Assembly: GCA_003586115.2 (NCBI GenBank)
Contig: QVOM02000115.1
Location: 9,931,980-9,995,979, forward strand
Origin: Salvator merianae
Taxonomy: Eukaryota > Chordata > Lepidosauria > Squamata > Teiidae
Length of the DNA stretch: 64,000 bases
Direction of reading: 5' to 3'
Shown here: in pieces, positions 48,043 to 61,440 of the stretch
How the letters are laid out: every line of letters begins with the position of its first letter
Numbering within the stretch: position 1 is the first letter of the stretch
Translations under genes and position numbers: made by a program
Notes under the pieces: model-generated
Database searches by the model: none
Seen by the model: the letters and a program-made list of their open reading frames with translations, nothing else
What the model was told of the DNA's origin: nothing

Positions 48043-48212
48043 CAGCTATAGCTTAGTGGGAGAGTGCAAACTTTGAATCAAATTTCCCAAGTTCATCCAG
48101 AAATAATTTCTGCCTGTAGATCCACTACCTAGCATTGTAGGCAATACTGATTTAGGTGTCTCAGTGATATAGTATAACAGGGCTTTCTGTACCATGTGTG
48201 ATTAACCACCTC
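48043..48212 (+). mobile_element. tRNA-derived SINE, plus strand
   Basis: ggcagctatagcttagtggg is an A-box region, and cccaagttcatcc a B-box. The body later has gtaggcaatactgatttagg and agtataacagggct, matching the conserved body of a tRNA-Ala-like squamate SINE (compare 14544). Mutated but full length or nearly so. Confidence 0.7.
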
Positions 48213-48529
48213 ATGAGGCTCTTCTTAAATGAGGAATACATCGAGATAGATGGGTGGTTAATTTATGCAGTTTTTAACCACACAAAGCTCAACCTTACCT
48301 TTCAACACAGTGACAATTCAACGCAGATAGCAGATCTTGTGAGTCTGAAAAGTAAAGCAAATTGTTTCTTTTTCTTTTTCTTGTTATTTTAGAATTTTCT
48401 GCCTTTTGGATCAAAATAACTAGGGTGGGGTTTCCATTTATTTCACCATCTGTTACAGCAAACTGTCTTTGACTGGTCCTTGAATTCAAGTGCTATTTGA
48501 ATACGACAAAGGACACAACTGTTACCGAA

Positions 48530-48700
48530 TATTTATTTATTTACTTATTTATTTATTTTTCTGTTCTATGCTATACCCAAAGGCCACAGGGTAGCTCACA
48601 ATAAAATCGTTATAAAAGCAAATGAAATAGATTGGCTAAAACTGTAACAGTGCCTGTCTGGGTAAAGGCCAGGATATTAAACTGTGTGCCATTTCATCAG
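48530..48700 (-). mobile_element. L2-like LINE 3'-end fragment
   Basis: tatttatttatttacttatt, then ctatacccaaaggccacagg and agctcacaataaaatcg: the reversed 3' tail of the same LINE family as 49660 and 53735. Confidence 0.65.
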
Positions 48701-49659
48701 AGTTTAAAGATAAGACTCAAATACCCTACAGGCTAAAAGTTATCCCCATTGCTTTTGTACTAATAGATAAAAAGTTATAATATCCAGAACTAGGCGTATT
48801 TTCCATCTGGAAAAAAATGTGGACATGTTTTTTTCTTCTTTTTCTGGAAACAAAACCCAGAGAACAAAGAGTGACGCATAAGCATCTTCCCACCACCACT
48901 TGCCACACTAATCAGTTTTGGAGCTCTGAGAGTTGTAGGCACTAACAGTTTGGGAAGCAGTTTGTGGGGAGGCAGAACACAGTTTTCAAGGTTGGTAGAA
49001 CAGATATCCTTTGGCTTTCTCTTTTTGTGATCTACTGCACCGGTCAAGAGGGAGAACTATTTTCCCCTGAGAAATTAGGCAGGAGGCCCCTTCTTCAGTT
49101 GAGATGGAAATGGTAATCATTAGTTTTTCTTTCTGCCATTAGAACTAGCAAGTTGTGTTTTGAAGGAGTCTGATGCTTTTTTCCTGATCCCCAATAAATG
49201 AACATTGGGTAAGCAGAACTGATGAATTCTGAAGTCCTTACTTTGACCACCACCTGTGCTAATGTGATTCAGAGGCTAAAAACCTCTAGATGTTGGGTGA
49301 ATCAGACTGCCATCACCCTGCAATAGCTGCTTCTGCAACCTCTTGCACCACCATGAGCAGCTACAACTGCTGGCACACCACCTTCTTCTGTGTCAGGGCA
49401 TGAATTCTTAGTTCCCCCCACTGGTGGGCAATCCAGCCAGTTCCGGCCATACTAGTTGCAAAGCCAGATGTTCAGAGATAGATTCACCGTCTCTGTATTG
49501 AGGTAGTCTTCCTGATTTAGCAAGAAAATGGGCCATCTTCCTAATGGCCAGTGGTTATCCCATACTTAACAACAATGTCACTTGTGAAAAACATTTGAAG
49601 ATCCTATGAAGCTTGTCACGGCTTAGATTTTTGACATTTTTTCTTGGAAGTGTACATGT

Positions 49660-51600
49660 AAATTTAAGCAGTTGCATCCTGCCCTTCACCTGAGGATCCC
49701 AGGGCAGATAAATAAATATCAATACAATCAATAACAATCAATAAAATATTTATATTATGTTATCAAATAAATAAATAAATACATATCACTGAAATAAGTA
49801 AAACAATTTAAAATGTAAGTCTCCCTGCTTGGCAGGACAACATTCAAAGGAAGCTAAAGTTTAAATGCCTGGTTGAAGAGGTATGTTTATTCAGGTGCCA
49901 AAAGTCATACAACATTAGTGTCTGGAGTATCTCCACTGGGCAGATGTTCAGAAGCCTAGGAGCTGTCACAGCAAAGGCCCTCCTATGTACCACATCCCTT
50001 GGAACAGTGTTGGTGGAACAGCAAGAAGGACCTTAATACCTGAGCAGGTCTATACGAGAGAAAGTTCTCCCTCAGCTAAAGCCATTTAGGGCTTTATATG
50101 TTATCATCAGTGCCTTGAACTGGGTTCAGTAGTGAATAGGCAGTACATGTGTGTCTGGTCAGAAACTCCCATTAGCAGTTCCATCTTCCAGACCATCATC
50201 AAGGGTAGCCCCATGCAGAGCACATTACAATAGTCTAGACTGGAGTTTACAAGAGCAGGGATCATCAAGGCCAAGTTGTCTCTATCCAGGAAAGCCCAAA
50301 GCTGACAAACCAATTGGAGATGGCAACAAGCACTCCTGGCTACTGCTTTCACATGAGACTCAAGCAACAATGGAAAATCCGAAAGCACCTCCAGATTATG
50401 CACCCATTCTTTCTGGTGTAGAACAATCCTATTAAGAATTGAGAACCTTCCAACTTCCTGTACATGAGACCTTCACAGTACCTTCATCCTGTCTGGATTT
50501 AGTTTAACGTATTGGTTCATATCCAGTCTATTACAGCCTCCAGGATGCAGTGAATGAACATTTGAACCACCTCCTCCAATTCAGAAGGAATGGAGAAACG
50601 TTGCTGGGTGTCACCAGCATACTGATGGCACCTCACTCCAAATCTCCTGATGATCTGTCCCAATGGCTTCATATAGATGCCGATGAAGGTAGGGGAAATA
50701 ACTGACCCTTGAGAAACTCCACATGAGAGTTCCAAACATGTCAAACAAAAGTTCCCCATTGCTATGTTCTGAAGTCTACCTTGGAGCCAGGAAGAAAACT
50801 ACTGTAACACAGTATATCAAAGTCCTAATCCCTGAAGTTTCTCTAACAGGGCCCATAGTGTCCTTCCTGGAACCAAACTGAAATAGTCTAGATAACTTGT
50901 TTCCTCCAAGCATTCTCGCACCACTCTCTCCAGCACTTCACCTCAAAGAGCAACTGGGAAATAGTTATTTGACACCTTTGGATCCAAGGAGGACCTCTTA
51001 AGTAGATAGTGTACTGCAGTTTCCTTACATGCTTCTGGCACCTCCCACTGCCAGGATCCACCTTGCCATACTCCCTTGTCTAGCTGTGATTATCACTAAT
51101 CAGCTTCTTCACTTCCTCAGAGCACAATAATTGAAACTGATCCAAAATAACAGGAGCAGATGGTGCTCTGGAAACTTGCACATTGATATTTCCAACTATG
51201 GAGTCCAATTGCACATGAATCTAAGTGACTTTGTCTTGAAACTGTTGTGCTTATCACAGCAAGCCTCTGAAGATGGTATAAATGGATCCTTATAACCTTT
51301 AACCACTCAGACAAAACTCTGTGGAATGGTCATTTAAGAATGCAGTGGAGGTGGAGAAGCAAGCCACCAGTGCCACATGGTAGACATGCTAATGTGCCCT
51401 TAACCTGTGTTTGGTCAGATTCACACTGAGATTTGCTCCACTTGTGCCTGAGCTGTTGGTCCTTCTGCATAATTTCAAGTATCTCCCCACTATAACAGGG
51501 TGCCTTGTGAACTCTGCCGGGTCTTTGGGGACACTTGGAAGTGATTGTGTCAATAGGTCTACTCATTTTATAATTTCACAGTGAGACTAGGGCCTTGACA
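49660..51600 (-). mobile_element. L2-like LINE, about 1.9 kb, minus strand
   Basis: Minus-strand frames in order: 51330-51566 (RRxx-type linker with KAPCYSGEILEIMQK), 50517-50759 (LSCGVSQGSVISPTFIGIYM, IIRRFGVRCHQYAGDTQ) and 50107-50403 (DRDNLALMIPALVNSSLDYC, NVLCMGLPL). The catalytic YADD reads YAGD, so the copy cannot be active. The 3' tail is at the left end (cagggcagataaataaatat). It is the longest L2-like copy here. Confidence 0.88.
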
Positions 51601-53734
51601 GGAGCACCAGTCATGCCAACTGGAAACTCACCCAGAGCTATCAGGTATCCATCAGATCTCCTAAATCTCTGGTGGTGGACCGTGTTAATGAGGTCCTTCA
51701 CCCCTGCAGTGAGGAACTAGCATCATAAACCCAACATTCACTAGAAAATGATCATGACATTGGACTCACTACATTTGCCCTCTTTTTGTCTTCTTTTGTA
51801 CATTAATTGTCTTTGGGTGTGGGAAATATTAAAAATTGGTCTGAAAGCAACTAGGTTTGTCAATTGGGGTTCTCTTTCCCCAGCGTAATTGACTGAAAAT
51901 GCAGGGCAGCAGCAGTATAAATCACAGGGTAGTGGGTTTTTTTTTGCTGTTGTTTTCACAACATCTAATATCTAATATCTAATAAAGGACCATAATGATA
52001 TTGCAAAGGGCCTTAATAATTAGGCAGCTTTCAGATGGTAAAGGGCAATGTGGGATCTAAACAAGATCCCACAATTGCCTCTTACTGCCCTCTGCCAGAA
52101 ACAAGGAGCAGTCCCATGCTTACCTTGATGTTTGGTGAGCACCTTCTGGGACCAGCTCGGGGGGGGGGGGACTACCACAAATTAGCCAATCACTCAGCCA
52201 CTTCCTTCTGTTTATGCACATTTGGCTAGCTTCCAGTATCCCCAGTTGAGCTGATTCTGGTTGCTGGACTTCAAGGATAAGCATAGCTATTATGGGAAAC
52301 CTGGCATCATTTCTGGGTTTTCCATAATAGTGACATTATAGATTTTCAGCCCCTTAAAGCAACACAAAATTGGAAATGCTAGAAGTATGTCTGGCACTCC
52401 CGATATAGTGCCAAGACAGTTGTGGTTTTACCACATTTCTGGAGTCAGTCCTAGTATGTTTGAAAAACAGACACACAGGATACATAGTTCCCTGATCATA
52501 TTATTTCAGATGCAAGTCATAATGTGTGCATTTCCCTATTTCCATATATACATATAAATTAGGGTGTGCAAATCATATACATGTTAGTAACACCTTTGAA
52601 ATCTTTTTACTATACATTACATTTTTTCTAGGGAGAGAAAAGTGGAATTTTTCTTTTCATTTCTAAATGAAGAAATAGTTCCATAGTTTACATCTCCATT
52701 AAATGTCAATATATTTTTACTATATCTAAGTAATGCATGTACTGTAAATGTTTATACGTATCTCTTCAGAAGTTGTACATTAGGCTTGTGGGTGAGCTGG
52801 CAAAAACACCATTGTTTGTATTTTGTGCATTTGTAAAATAATAGCTATTTATACATATAGAAATCTGTTACATTTGATTGTGCATTCTGTTCTCACAGCA
52901 GCAAACAGATGCTTACTGAGCAGGACGTAAGTGCAATGTTGTCCTCATCTCCGGTCCCTAATCCTCAGCAACAGATTTTCTGGGGATATGCTGCCTATGA
53001 TACTGCAGGTAGGATATAACCAACATGATGAGTATCTATAAATATGTCTACAAAAATAACAGAGCTGTTGTTCAAACACAGAAGACAGCCTTCTTGGCAG
53101 ACATGTCAAAATACCAGTTAATTCAAATTCAAATGAAAACTGCAATCTACATGGCAGAACGGTGGATACTGTAAGCAGGTTCCACAAACATAGAACTTTA
53201 TCTACAGTTGCATGTCTTCTCTCTCCAGTTTTTACTTGTTTTTGTGGGACGGAAGGTTGGGTGAGTTTTGTGAGAGTCTGTTTAGCTTCTGTTGGTACAG
53301 AGGGTAGCTTTGTACACCAGCCAAGGAAAAAACTTACAAGTACTCTTTTTATGCAATTTGAAAAATAAGATTGTGCTACATAATTTCAGGATACCCCTCC
53401 TAGGAAAAAGCCTCTGCAAGTCAAAACCATATATGGTTTGGTTGCAAAAACTAAAAACAAGTGGAATATGGGAAACAACAACAACAGCAGCCCCCCTCCA
53501 CAGTTAAGCATTGCATTTTTTTCCCACATACTGATGACAGTTAAATTGCTTTTTGCTTTTTGATAGTTGGATTTTGCTGAGTTTTATAGGAAGGTGTTGC
53601 CTGGGTGTATTTGTGCCAAATATGTAGTATAGTATTTATAACTCACACAATTTCTGCCTTGAACTCAGTTTTCTTGGAATAGCCATTTGTCTTGTGTGAT
53701 TTACTGTCCCTTCAGGGCACCTAATCATAGTACA

Positions 53735-54640
53735 GTTTATTAAATATATACATACACACACACATGCACACACACATACACACCACCTTATAAACAATGT
53801 CCCAGGGTAGTGAACGATCAGAACATAAAACATATTTAAATGACATATACAAACACATAAAATAACAAGTGACGAGACTATAGGAAAACTACTTTAAGAG
53901 GGCTCAGAAAAGCAACCAGGGAATGTGTCTGGCCTGTCTCTGGGGAAAAGCTGTTCCAGAGCCTGGGGGCTACCATTGAGAAGGCTCTCTGTGTAGTGGT
54001 AGATCCATGAGTTTCATGGGGCAAAGGGACCACCAGGATGGCTTCACCAGAAAATCTTAGCAGACAGGCAGAAGTGTAGGGAGGAAACATTCCTGCAGAT
54101 GTTTGGGACCCAAGTCATTCCGGGCCTTAAAAGTACTGCATCTTTGAATTGGGCTCAGAAGTAGATTGGTAGCCAGCTCAGGTCTTTTAGGACTAGAATG
54201 ATATAGAGGGCACTGTAATAGTCTAGTCTTGTGATTACAAGAATAATGATCACAGTGGCCAGAGAAGCTCAATCCAGGAAAGGCCTCAGCTATCTAAAAG
54301 ATGTGAGGTGGGTGTAGGCACCTTTTGCAGCAGCAGCTTCTTGATTTTCGAGCAAATGAAGCAAATCCAGTAATACACCCAAACTCCAAACCTGATCTTT
54401 CTTGAGGGGCACAATCCCACCAAACCAAGGGTTTTGATTAACATATCTGATTTGAGAGCCTCGGACACCTGAGACTTTCATCTTGCTTGGATTCAGTCTC
54501 AATCTTTGGGACCTCATCCAGCCCATCACTGCCTCCAGACAACTGCTTAGAGCCTAAACAGGTCTACATAGATAGAACTGAGATATGGAATTGGGTATCC
54601 CTTCAATCCAAAGTTTCCAGTTGGTAGTGATGTATGTGAT
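53735..54640 (-). mobile_element. L2-like LINE, 3' part, minus strand
   Basis: Frames give MRSQRLRLNPSKMKVSGVRG, QIRYVNQNPWFGGIVPLKKD and AAAAKGAYTHLTSF (54290-54529), then AFSMVAPRLWNSFSPETG (53878-54090). These are the reverse-transcriptase tail and C-terminus of an L2-type ORF2, of a different subfamily from 49660. The 3' UTR contains a (CA)n tract at 53746-53783. Confidence 0.85.
53746..53783. repeat. (CA)n-like microsatellite
   Basis: Alternating ca with ta and tg interruptions inside the 3' part of an L2-like LINE. Confidence 0.85.
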
Positions 54641-57600
54641 TGTTCCTCAAATTTTAAAATGTGCTCGCAGGCACAGGACAAACGGAAACCCTGCTACAGG
54701 GGATCTTATGTCTAAAGAAACAGATAAATAATTGGGTTTAACAGTGTGATGCTGACAGGATCAACTTTTTCCATTCAAGAGAGAGACAGCAAGAACACCA
54801 CTGCTTACTTTGTCCGTTCTTTTCATAATTAACATCTAAGGGATTTAGCACTATGATCTATCTTGCATTTGTCATATATAGAGAACTTCACCAAGTTGCT
54901 TTCCCGATTTCCGTGCCCCTTGTGCCAGCTGAGTTACTACACACAGAGAAAAGGACTGGAAAGCTCAAAACAGTCTTGAATGTTCATTTACCTAAACAGC
55001 TGCAGGTACTCAAGCCACAGTTCCTTCAATGTCCATAGCCTTTTAGACAATAAAGGATGAAATTAGCTGAGAAAAAACTAGGATTGAATGCATGCTAAAT
55101 GCTTGTTAATTGTACACCAGTATTACCATTTTGCTGTGAGTGCCAAGCTTCCCGCAGGCACAGGTGCTATCAATGCACAATCCATATGTAATCACCCCTT
55201 TAATTATACACTGCACCAGGAGCTCTCAGCCAGCAAAGATTTTGCTGTTCTCTTTGGCCACTGCTGCTTTTTGTTCCAGCTATACCCTCCCCAACAAACG
55301 GAGGTCGTTGGGTTTCCCCCCTCTTTCCTCTTGCCAAACGAAGCAGTGCCATTTCCCTTCTGTTTTGCTCAGCAGCATTGGAGTCTGTGAAAAAGAACAA
55401 TCTCTCCTGCTCTTTCTTCCCCTGCGTGTAATCGCTGATTGTATCTGCACCCTGTGATCTTTTTATTTAGGAAGAACAATGTGAAAGCATTCTGGGAAAA
55501 GAGTTCAAGTACCTGCAGCTGTTGACACCAGTGCAGATTTCAGAAGCTCCATTTCACTTTCTTTTTACCATGGATCAAGCGTTACCTCTAAAAAGTACTT
55601 TCTTACACAACACAGGAAAGTTAATGCAGATAGGTTAGCAAAGAGAGCCAAACCAACTGACAATTTATTTTGTAAAAAGTGAGGATTAGTTATCAAAAGC
55701 CAAGGGACTGAAATAACCACACAGAAGTTCTAACTCCAATTAAAGGAAATGATACCTGGTTATCTATTGGGACTGGTGGAATGTAGCTAAAATGAAGTGA
55801 TCCCAGGGTTCATAATAAGTAAACACTGAGAAACTGTTAAGGCTGCATTTCTTTGATAAACTTGTTTGTTGAATGTTGCTGCTCCTCTTTTCAGCTGAAT
55901 ATCTATCTTTAGTCACATGTTCTACAAGCCTTGACTATGAAGCCTAGGCTTATCAATGACTCAAGGAAAAAGGTTTACTTTCCTCAAGTGCAGTTGTAAA
56001 AAGTGTCAGGTAACTTCAAATTTAAGTGCATGGGGATATGTCTGACACCTAGCAAGAGTGTATAATGAAACTCACCAAAGACATGCGAGTCTAGAATAAG
56101 AGAGAAATAAGGACTGTACAGGGTCTTCTAGTCAAAAGTATAATCATTTACATACACACTGAATTCAGGACTTTGGCACCCCAGCATCACATGCTCAATA
56201 TGTATTAGAAAATCAAAGTTGGAAGCTTTAACAACATACTATACAGCTCTTAACAGCTTAGGAATCCAGCTACACCTATTTTTTTCAATCCATATTTGAA
56301 CCATCTTCAGAATGAGAGAGCACATTAGCAAAGTGACTACTATTTTCCTTCCACATTATCTAACTCAAATGTGGCTTCTAAATGTGGGGTTTAGATAATG
56401 TGGGAAGGAAACCATTAGGTGTACTTGGTGGCAGATGATGGATTAAGATGGTGTGGGACACCAGGAGAGGCTCTAGTTAGAAGATTCACTTTGATCTTCC
56501 TGAATAGCATTTCCAACCACAACCTTGTTCTGCCCCCAGTGTCCCCTCAGATGCTTTCCAAAGGCTACTATTGTTGACTATTTCAGTTTGAAAGCCTGAT
56601 TGGTCCTGAAAGGATGTTTTCTTGGTTGGTACTGGTGGCTCTCCCTTCTATGTAGATTTTCTGCCTGCCCTATACTGTCTAGCAAGGCAGAAGGTTCTTT
56701 TGGATTAGTGGGCAATGAACACACAGGTTTCGATAATTGAGGCTTTTATTCTGAGGCAGTATAAAGTGAAATGCATATTCAACAGCATAACATACAACCC
56801 TACAGCAAGAAAGATAGAAGAGTAAGGAAAGCAAAATATATGCCTCTTTTGTGAAGACAGATCCCAAAAGAATGATGGTGGGTACACCCCTATCTGGCCA
56901 GTGGGAACACTGCTGGCTGGGAGCAATCCAGCTACTCCCTGTCAAGCCATGGATGGCATTTTAGCTGCCCACAGCTAGTAGCATCTGGGAGTGGCTGCAG
57001 ATGCTCCCAGATGTTGTGGATACAGCAGAGTGTGGACACACTTCACCAGTGAGTGTTTGCTCACTCACTAACAGGTAAGTGAGAACAGACCCTTAGATAA
57101 GACAGAACCATTACATCCACCTGAGGCGACCAGCCAAGGTCAGGAAGGAACTGCATCTCAGCCAAGCGCTTGTTGCCAAAACACTGAGGGATAAACATGC
57201 TAATCATGCCAAGGATATAACGTGAAATAATATTAACCCTCCAAAGCACAACCAGTCATTCATGAAAGATTCAAAATCCATGCATATACGTTCATCAAAT
57301 ACACATGTTCCATGCATTTGGAAAATAAGGCACACCACTAACTGATCCTTCTTGCCAATCTTCCATTCAACCATCATCACTTCAATACTGAAGATACAAA
57401 ATTAAGAAATAAGTAACAAATTACTGCTCTTTCATGATAGCCCAGTCTGACTTCCTGAAGTAATGACCTTACCCTGTCCAACAGTAGAACCAGCTCCACA
57501 AACAATAGAGGTTACTGATGGATAGATTTTGTTTTTTCAGTGCTGAGCCGGAATCTTTGCCAGAATACCCAGCAAAGGAGAAACAGACATCAAGGAAAAA

Positions 57601-58454
57601 TGTGGTAGTTAAAATGTACTAAAGATTGAAACCTCAATAAAGTGAAGAGTAATTCTAGTTCAGTAATTCAATTTTAAATGATTTCTTGTTTACTCTAACA
57701 GTAATCTCTGATATGTTGCTGTTGAGTTACTCCATGTCAAGAACAGCCACCATTAAAAGAAAATGGTATTTTTGTTTAACTATCAGACAAAGTTCCAACA
57801 AATTGGGGAAAATTACTGAGAAACACCTATAAAAATAATGGTTTTTTTTAATTTTTAGTAGTTCATTTTTTTGTCTTATATGCAGTCAAGGTTAATCCTC
57901 ATGCTGATAGCCTGTGTGAGAGCACAGGCATGTATTTTCCTCAATGAGGGTTAAGTTCCTCAAAAAAGGCATGTTTGAAAATATGCAATATGGGCAATTG
58001 CAATCAGTGGGAATTAGTGGGTTAGGGAAACCTACAGGTAAGCTGCATCTGATGCAAGCTGGGTTGGCCCTATGGGAGTGTTTATGTCAATCACCCAAGA
58101 TATCGCCTAATTCTGAAGAACAGCTAGGACTTTGGGGGAAGCACTAACTATATTGAGCTGAAAAATCTCCCAGAGTCCTCAGATACTTCAATAAGCACAG
58201 ATGCATCATGAAACATAATGAACAAAATGAACTTTGGAAGATGGACTAATTGTAGACTGATTAATGATTCCAGTATGGCACCTTGGCCTTATGTGGCTAC
58301 ACTGTTGATGCCATCATTCATCGAGCTAGTATTCCTGCTGTCCTTTCTCTAAAAGAAGATTGGATCTGAGGGAAAGGAAGCAAAAGCAAGACCTCATCCA
58401 GCTGCCTAAAGAAACAGTGAAGGAGATGGCAGATCTCTTGTGTTTTTGATAGGG

Positions 58455-58479
58455 CTGTGTGTGTGTGTGTGTGTGTGTG
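58455..58479. repeat. (GT)n microsatellite
   Basis: About 12 uninterrupted GT units. Confidence 0.9.
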
Positions 58480-60759
58480 AATCTCATATAAATCATCTTT
58501 GTGCTATGATGACTAATACTTAGGGTGGCAGAATGGACTGCACCACTTGAAGCTGTGGCTGTGAAAACATATTTTTGAATGTCTCCTTTTAAAAGATAAA
58601 ACAAACAAACAATCCCTGCAATTACTGGATAGTACCTTTCTCCTTAATGGAATGGGAGAGGGATGGCTGGAGCAATGAGCTGACATAGGCATCCCTGGTA
58701 GCTTTTTATATAAATGCCCAGGTCAGCTTGGGTGGCGGCTGTAGAATCCTGCTTTATTCAGCCTCTACTGCCAAAGGATCCGCCCTTCTATTTGTCTTCA
58801 GTGGACAAAGCTGGATCAGTGTGGGGTCTTTTCCTTGCCTCCCCAGAGCAAATTCCAAGTATGTATAGACACACCCCTAGTGCTTATTGTTGGGGAATCT
58901 TGTAGGCAGGAACTTTCATATGGCACCCCCAGTCCCCAGTTTCACATGCCATTGTCTATGCTCTCTGAGCAGTCTACCCTTGTATTCCAAACCTGAAGAG
59001 CCACTGATGGCTGCCTTTCTTTTTTTAGCTCCAGGTAAAGCCCAAGAGTGGCACGTGCATACTGATAGATGCTAATTAGTTCAGTGAAGCCATAGCTGAG
59101 CAGTTACTTCTAGCAGAGTTCACTCTGCTTACTTATGGGATGCAGAGAAAATAATGTAGTCACAGTTCTTTGTGTAGTTTCAGTTCAGCTGAACTGTTTG
59201 ACAGCCACAAAATCTTCAACTTTGAACATCAGTCAGAATTCACTAAAATACATCAATTACAGCAGAAATTCCTCTAATCACACAATTAAGCTGCTAAACT
59301 GCCCTTAGGGGTTTGGATAAGAAGAATCCATGGAAGGATCAAGACGTAACATCCTGCAGTGTGAAATTAATAGATTAGACCTAAAGCAGATTTTCTGTTT
59401 TAGGTATCACAAACTGAAAATGCATTTTAGATAAAGAACACGGAGAATAAAGCTTGGAAGTCTGTGAGTAAGCTGACACAAAAAGAACAAAGGAAGTATA
59501 GGTAAAATTTGCAAGTTATTACATTTCGCTAAAAAATAATCACCAGATAGCACCTTGTGCATATCAAACCAGCTCAAATATTGGAAACTTTGATCTGATA
59601 TGATCCCCATCTATTGTTATTGTTATCCAGGGAAAGGAACTTCTGATGATTTCATCCAGCATTAAGTAGGGGACCTCTAAGCTTTCCTCTGTGCCATTTT
59701 CGAGAGACATTTAAAATCATTTTACCAAGTTGACTACTTACTCCATTAAGGGAGTGAGTGTGTGTGTGTGTATAGTGTTCTCCCATTAAGGGAATCTATA
59801 TCTACAAGTGTTCCTCACAGAACACCTAACAACTCTCATCTTTTTCACTGTTTATAGTGAAACTGGATAGTGTTGTCTCATGGCTTCCAGTTCAAAGCTA
59901 AAAAGAGAATGCTCAAGAATACTCAGATTAATTTAAGTCTTTGGCTACCTATCAAATGGCATTTCAGGACAAACCATTATCTTTAACAGTAATAATCCTA
60001 TATGCAATTGTACTGAAAAAGGATAGAGATTCACCAGTGAGAAAAGCAGCTGAGGCACTCTGTATCTGTTCATCATGTGAAGGAAGGAAACATCATCATT
60101 ATCGTCATCATTGAGATGCGTGAAACTGGTTTGGTCAGTTTGTGGTTCAAAGTGATCTGGGTGGTTCATGTGGTTCATATGTGAACTGAACTGCACTGTA
60201 GTTTGAGAAAACTGGTTCAAAGTAAACATAAACCAAGGGTAGTTGGTTCAATTTGAACCAAAACTCTAAATTTCAGTTTGTGGATATCTCTAAATAATAA
60301 TGATTAAAAGGTAAATAAAAAGACAAACTTACATCCTGCCTCTTTGGAAATAGTGACATGATTCACACTAGTCATGCACAGAGGGCATCAATAAACTCAT
60401 GAAGAGGAGACTGTTTTTCCTAGCCCTGTATTGAAATAATACAGACATTTTATCTTATCTTATTCATATCTTACCTATTCTGTCTTCACTCAAAAGTCAT
60501 AACGTTCAAAACATAAAAACACAAATTGGAGAACTTAGAGTGATACCACAGCATCTCTAGTCATTGTGACACCACAGCAATGACACAGCTACTGCCAGAC
60601 CTCAAGCACCCTCCATGCAGGGTAATGTTTCTTGCCAGAGCAGCTTTGGAGCACTACACATAATGTAGCAGAAGAACACTCCTATACTTCATAAGGCAGG
60701 AGGGATGCAAAGAGCACAAAAAAAAGCCCTCCTAGAAAAAAAGATATTAGATCTACTAG

Positions 60760-61440
60760 GGAAGAAGATGTCATGCCTGTGCCTGAGGAAGCTGAGTCCT
60801 CTGAATCCTCAGAGGAGGACCAGGCGCTGGGACATGAGGCCCTTCAGGGCCCGAGGACCCTGACCCCACTGGGACAGACTCTGCAGGACCCGGGTCTTTC
60901 CCAGGCTCAGAGTTGGAGAGACCTCTTCCCAGCCAACACAGGCTGGAAAAGGTGAGGCAGCGTAGGGTTTAAGATGGCAGCAAAAGAGTAAAGAACACTG
61001 CCTATGCCCTTCCCATCTGACTGACTCCGAGCCTGATTCGGAAGGATAAAAAGTCAGTGCAGACTCATGTAACTTGTTGCTGGCAATCCGTCCTTGTCTT
61101 GGCAACCTTCTGACTCCGTGTTTCCTGGCTCCTGACCCATATTCTGACTTGTGACCTTGCCTCACGGATCATCCTTGAACCTGTGCTTCTGATACTGGCT
61201 TTTCTGACCCTGGACTGGTGATACGGACTTTGCTCTAACTCTCTGCGTGCGTCGTAAGGCAAGACTGTCTGCTCATTTGACACTGTTAGCAGCCCCTCCT
61301 CTCGGCACCCTGTCTGACAGGACGGAAGATTATGGAGTCACCAAAGAGATGGACCAGAATCCTCACTCAGAGCTGAGACAGGCAATGCTGGTGCTTTCCT
61401 CCAGCTGTTCATTGGAACATGCCCCCCCTCGTTAATTGGT
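60760..61440 (+). mobile_element. LTR-retrotransposon-like fragment (LTR and leader), tentative
   Basis: A GC-rich stretch unlike its surroundings. It holds a TATA-like ataaaaag near 61047 and then a C/T-rich run with repeated 'ctgac' phrases (gactccgtgtttcctggctc, ctgaccctggactgg), typical of the R-U5 part of Gypsy-type LTRs. An ATG at 61332 opens a short frame MESP-like at its start, as a gag leader would. No second LTR, primer-binding site or polymerase was identified, so this is a fragment or a misreading. Confidence 0.4.
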
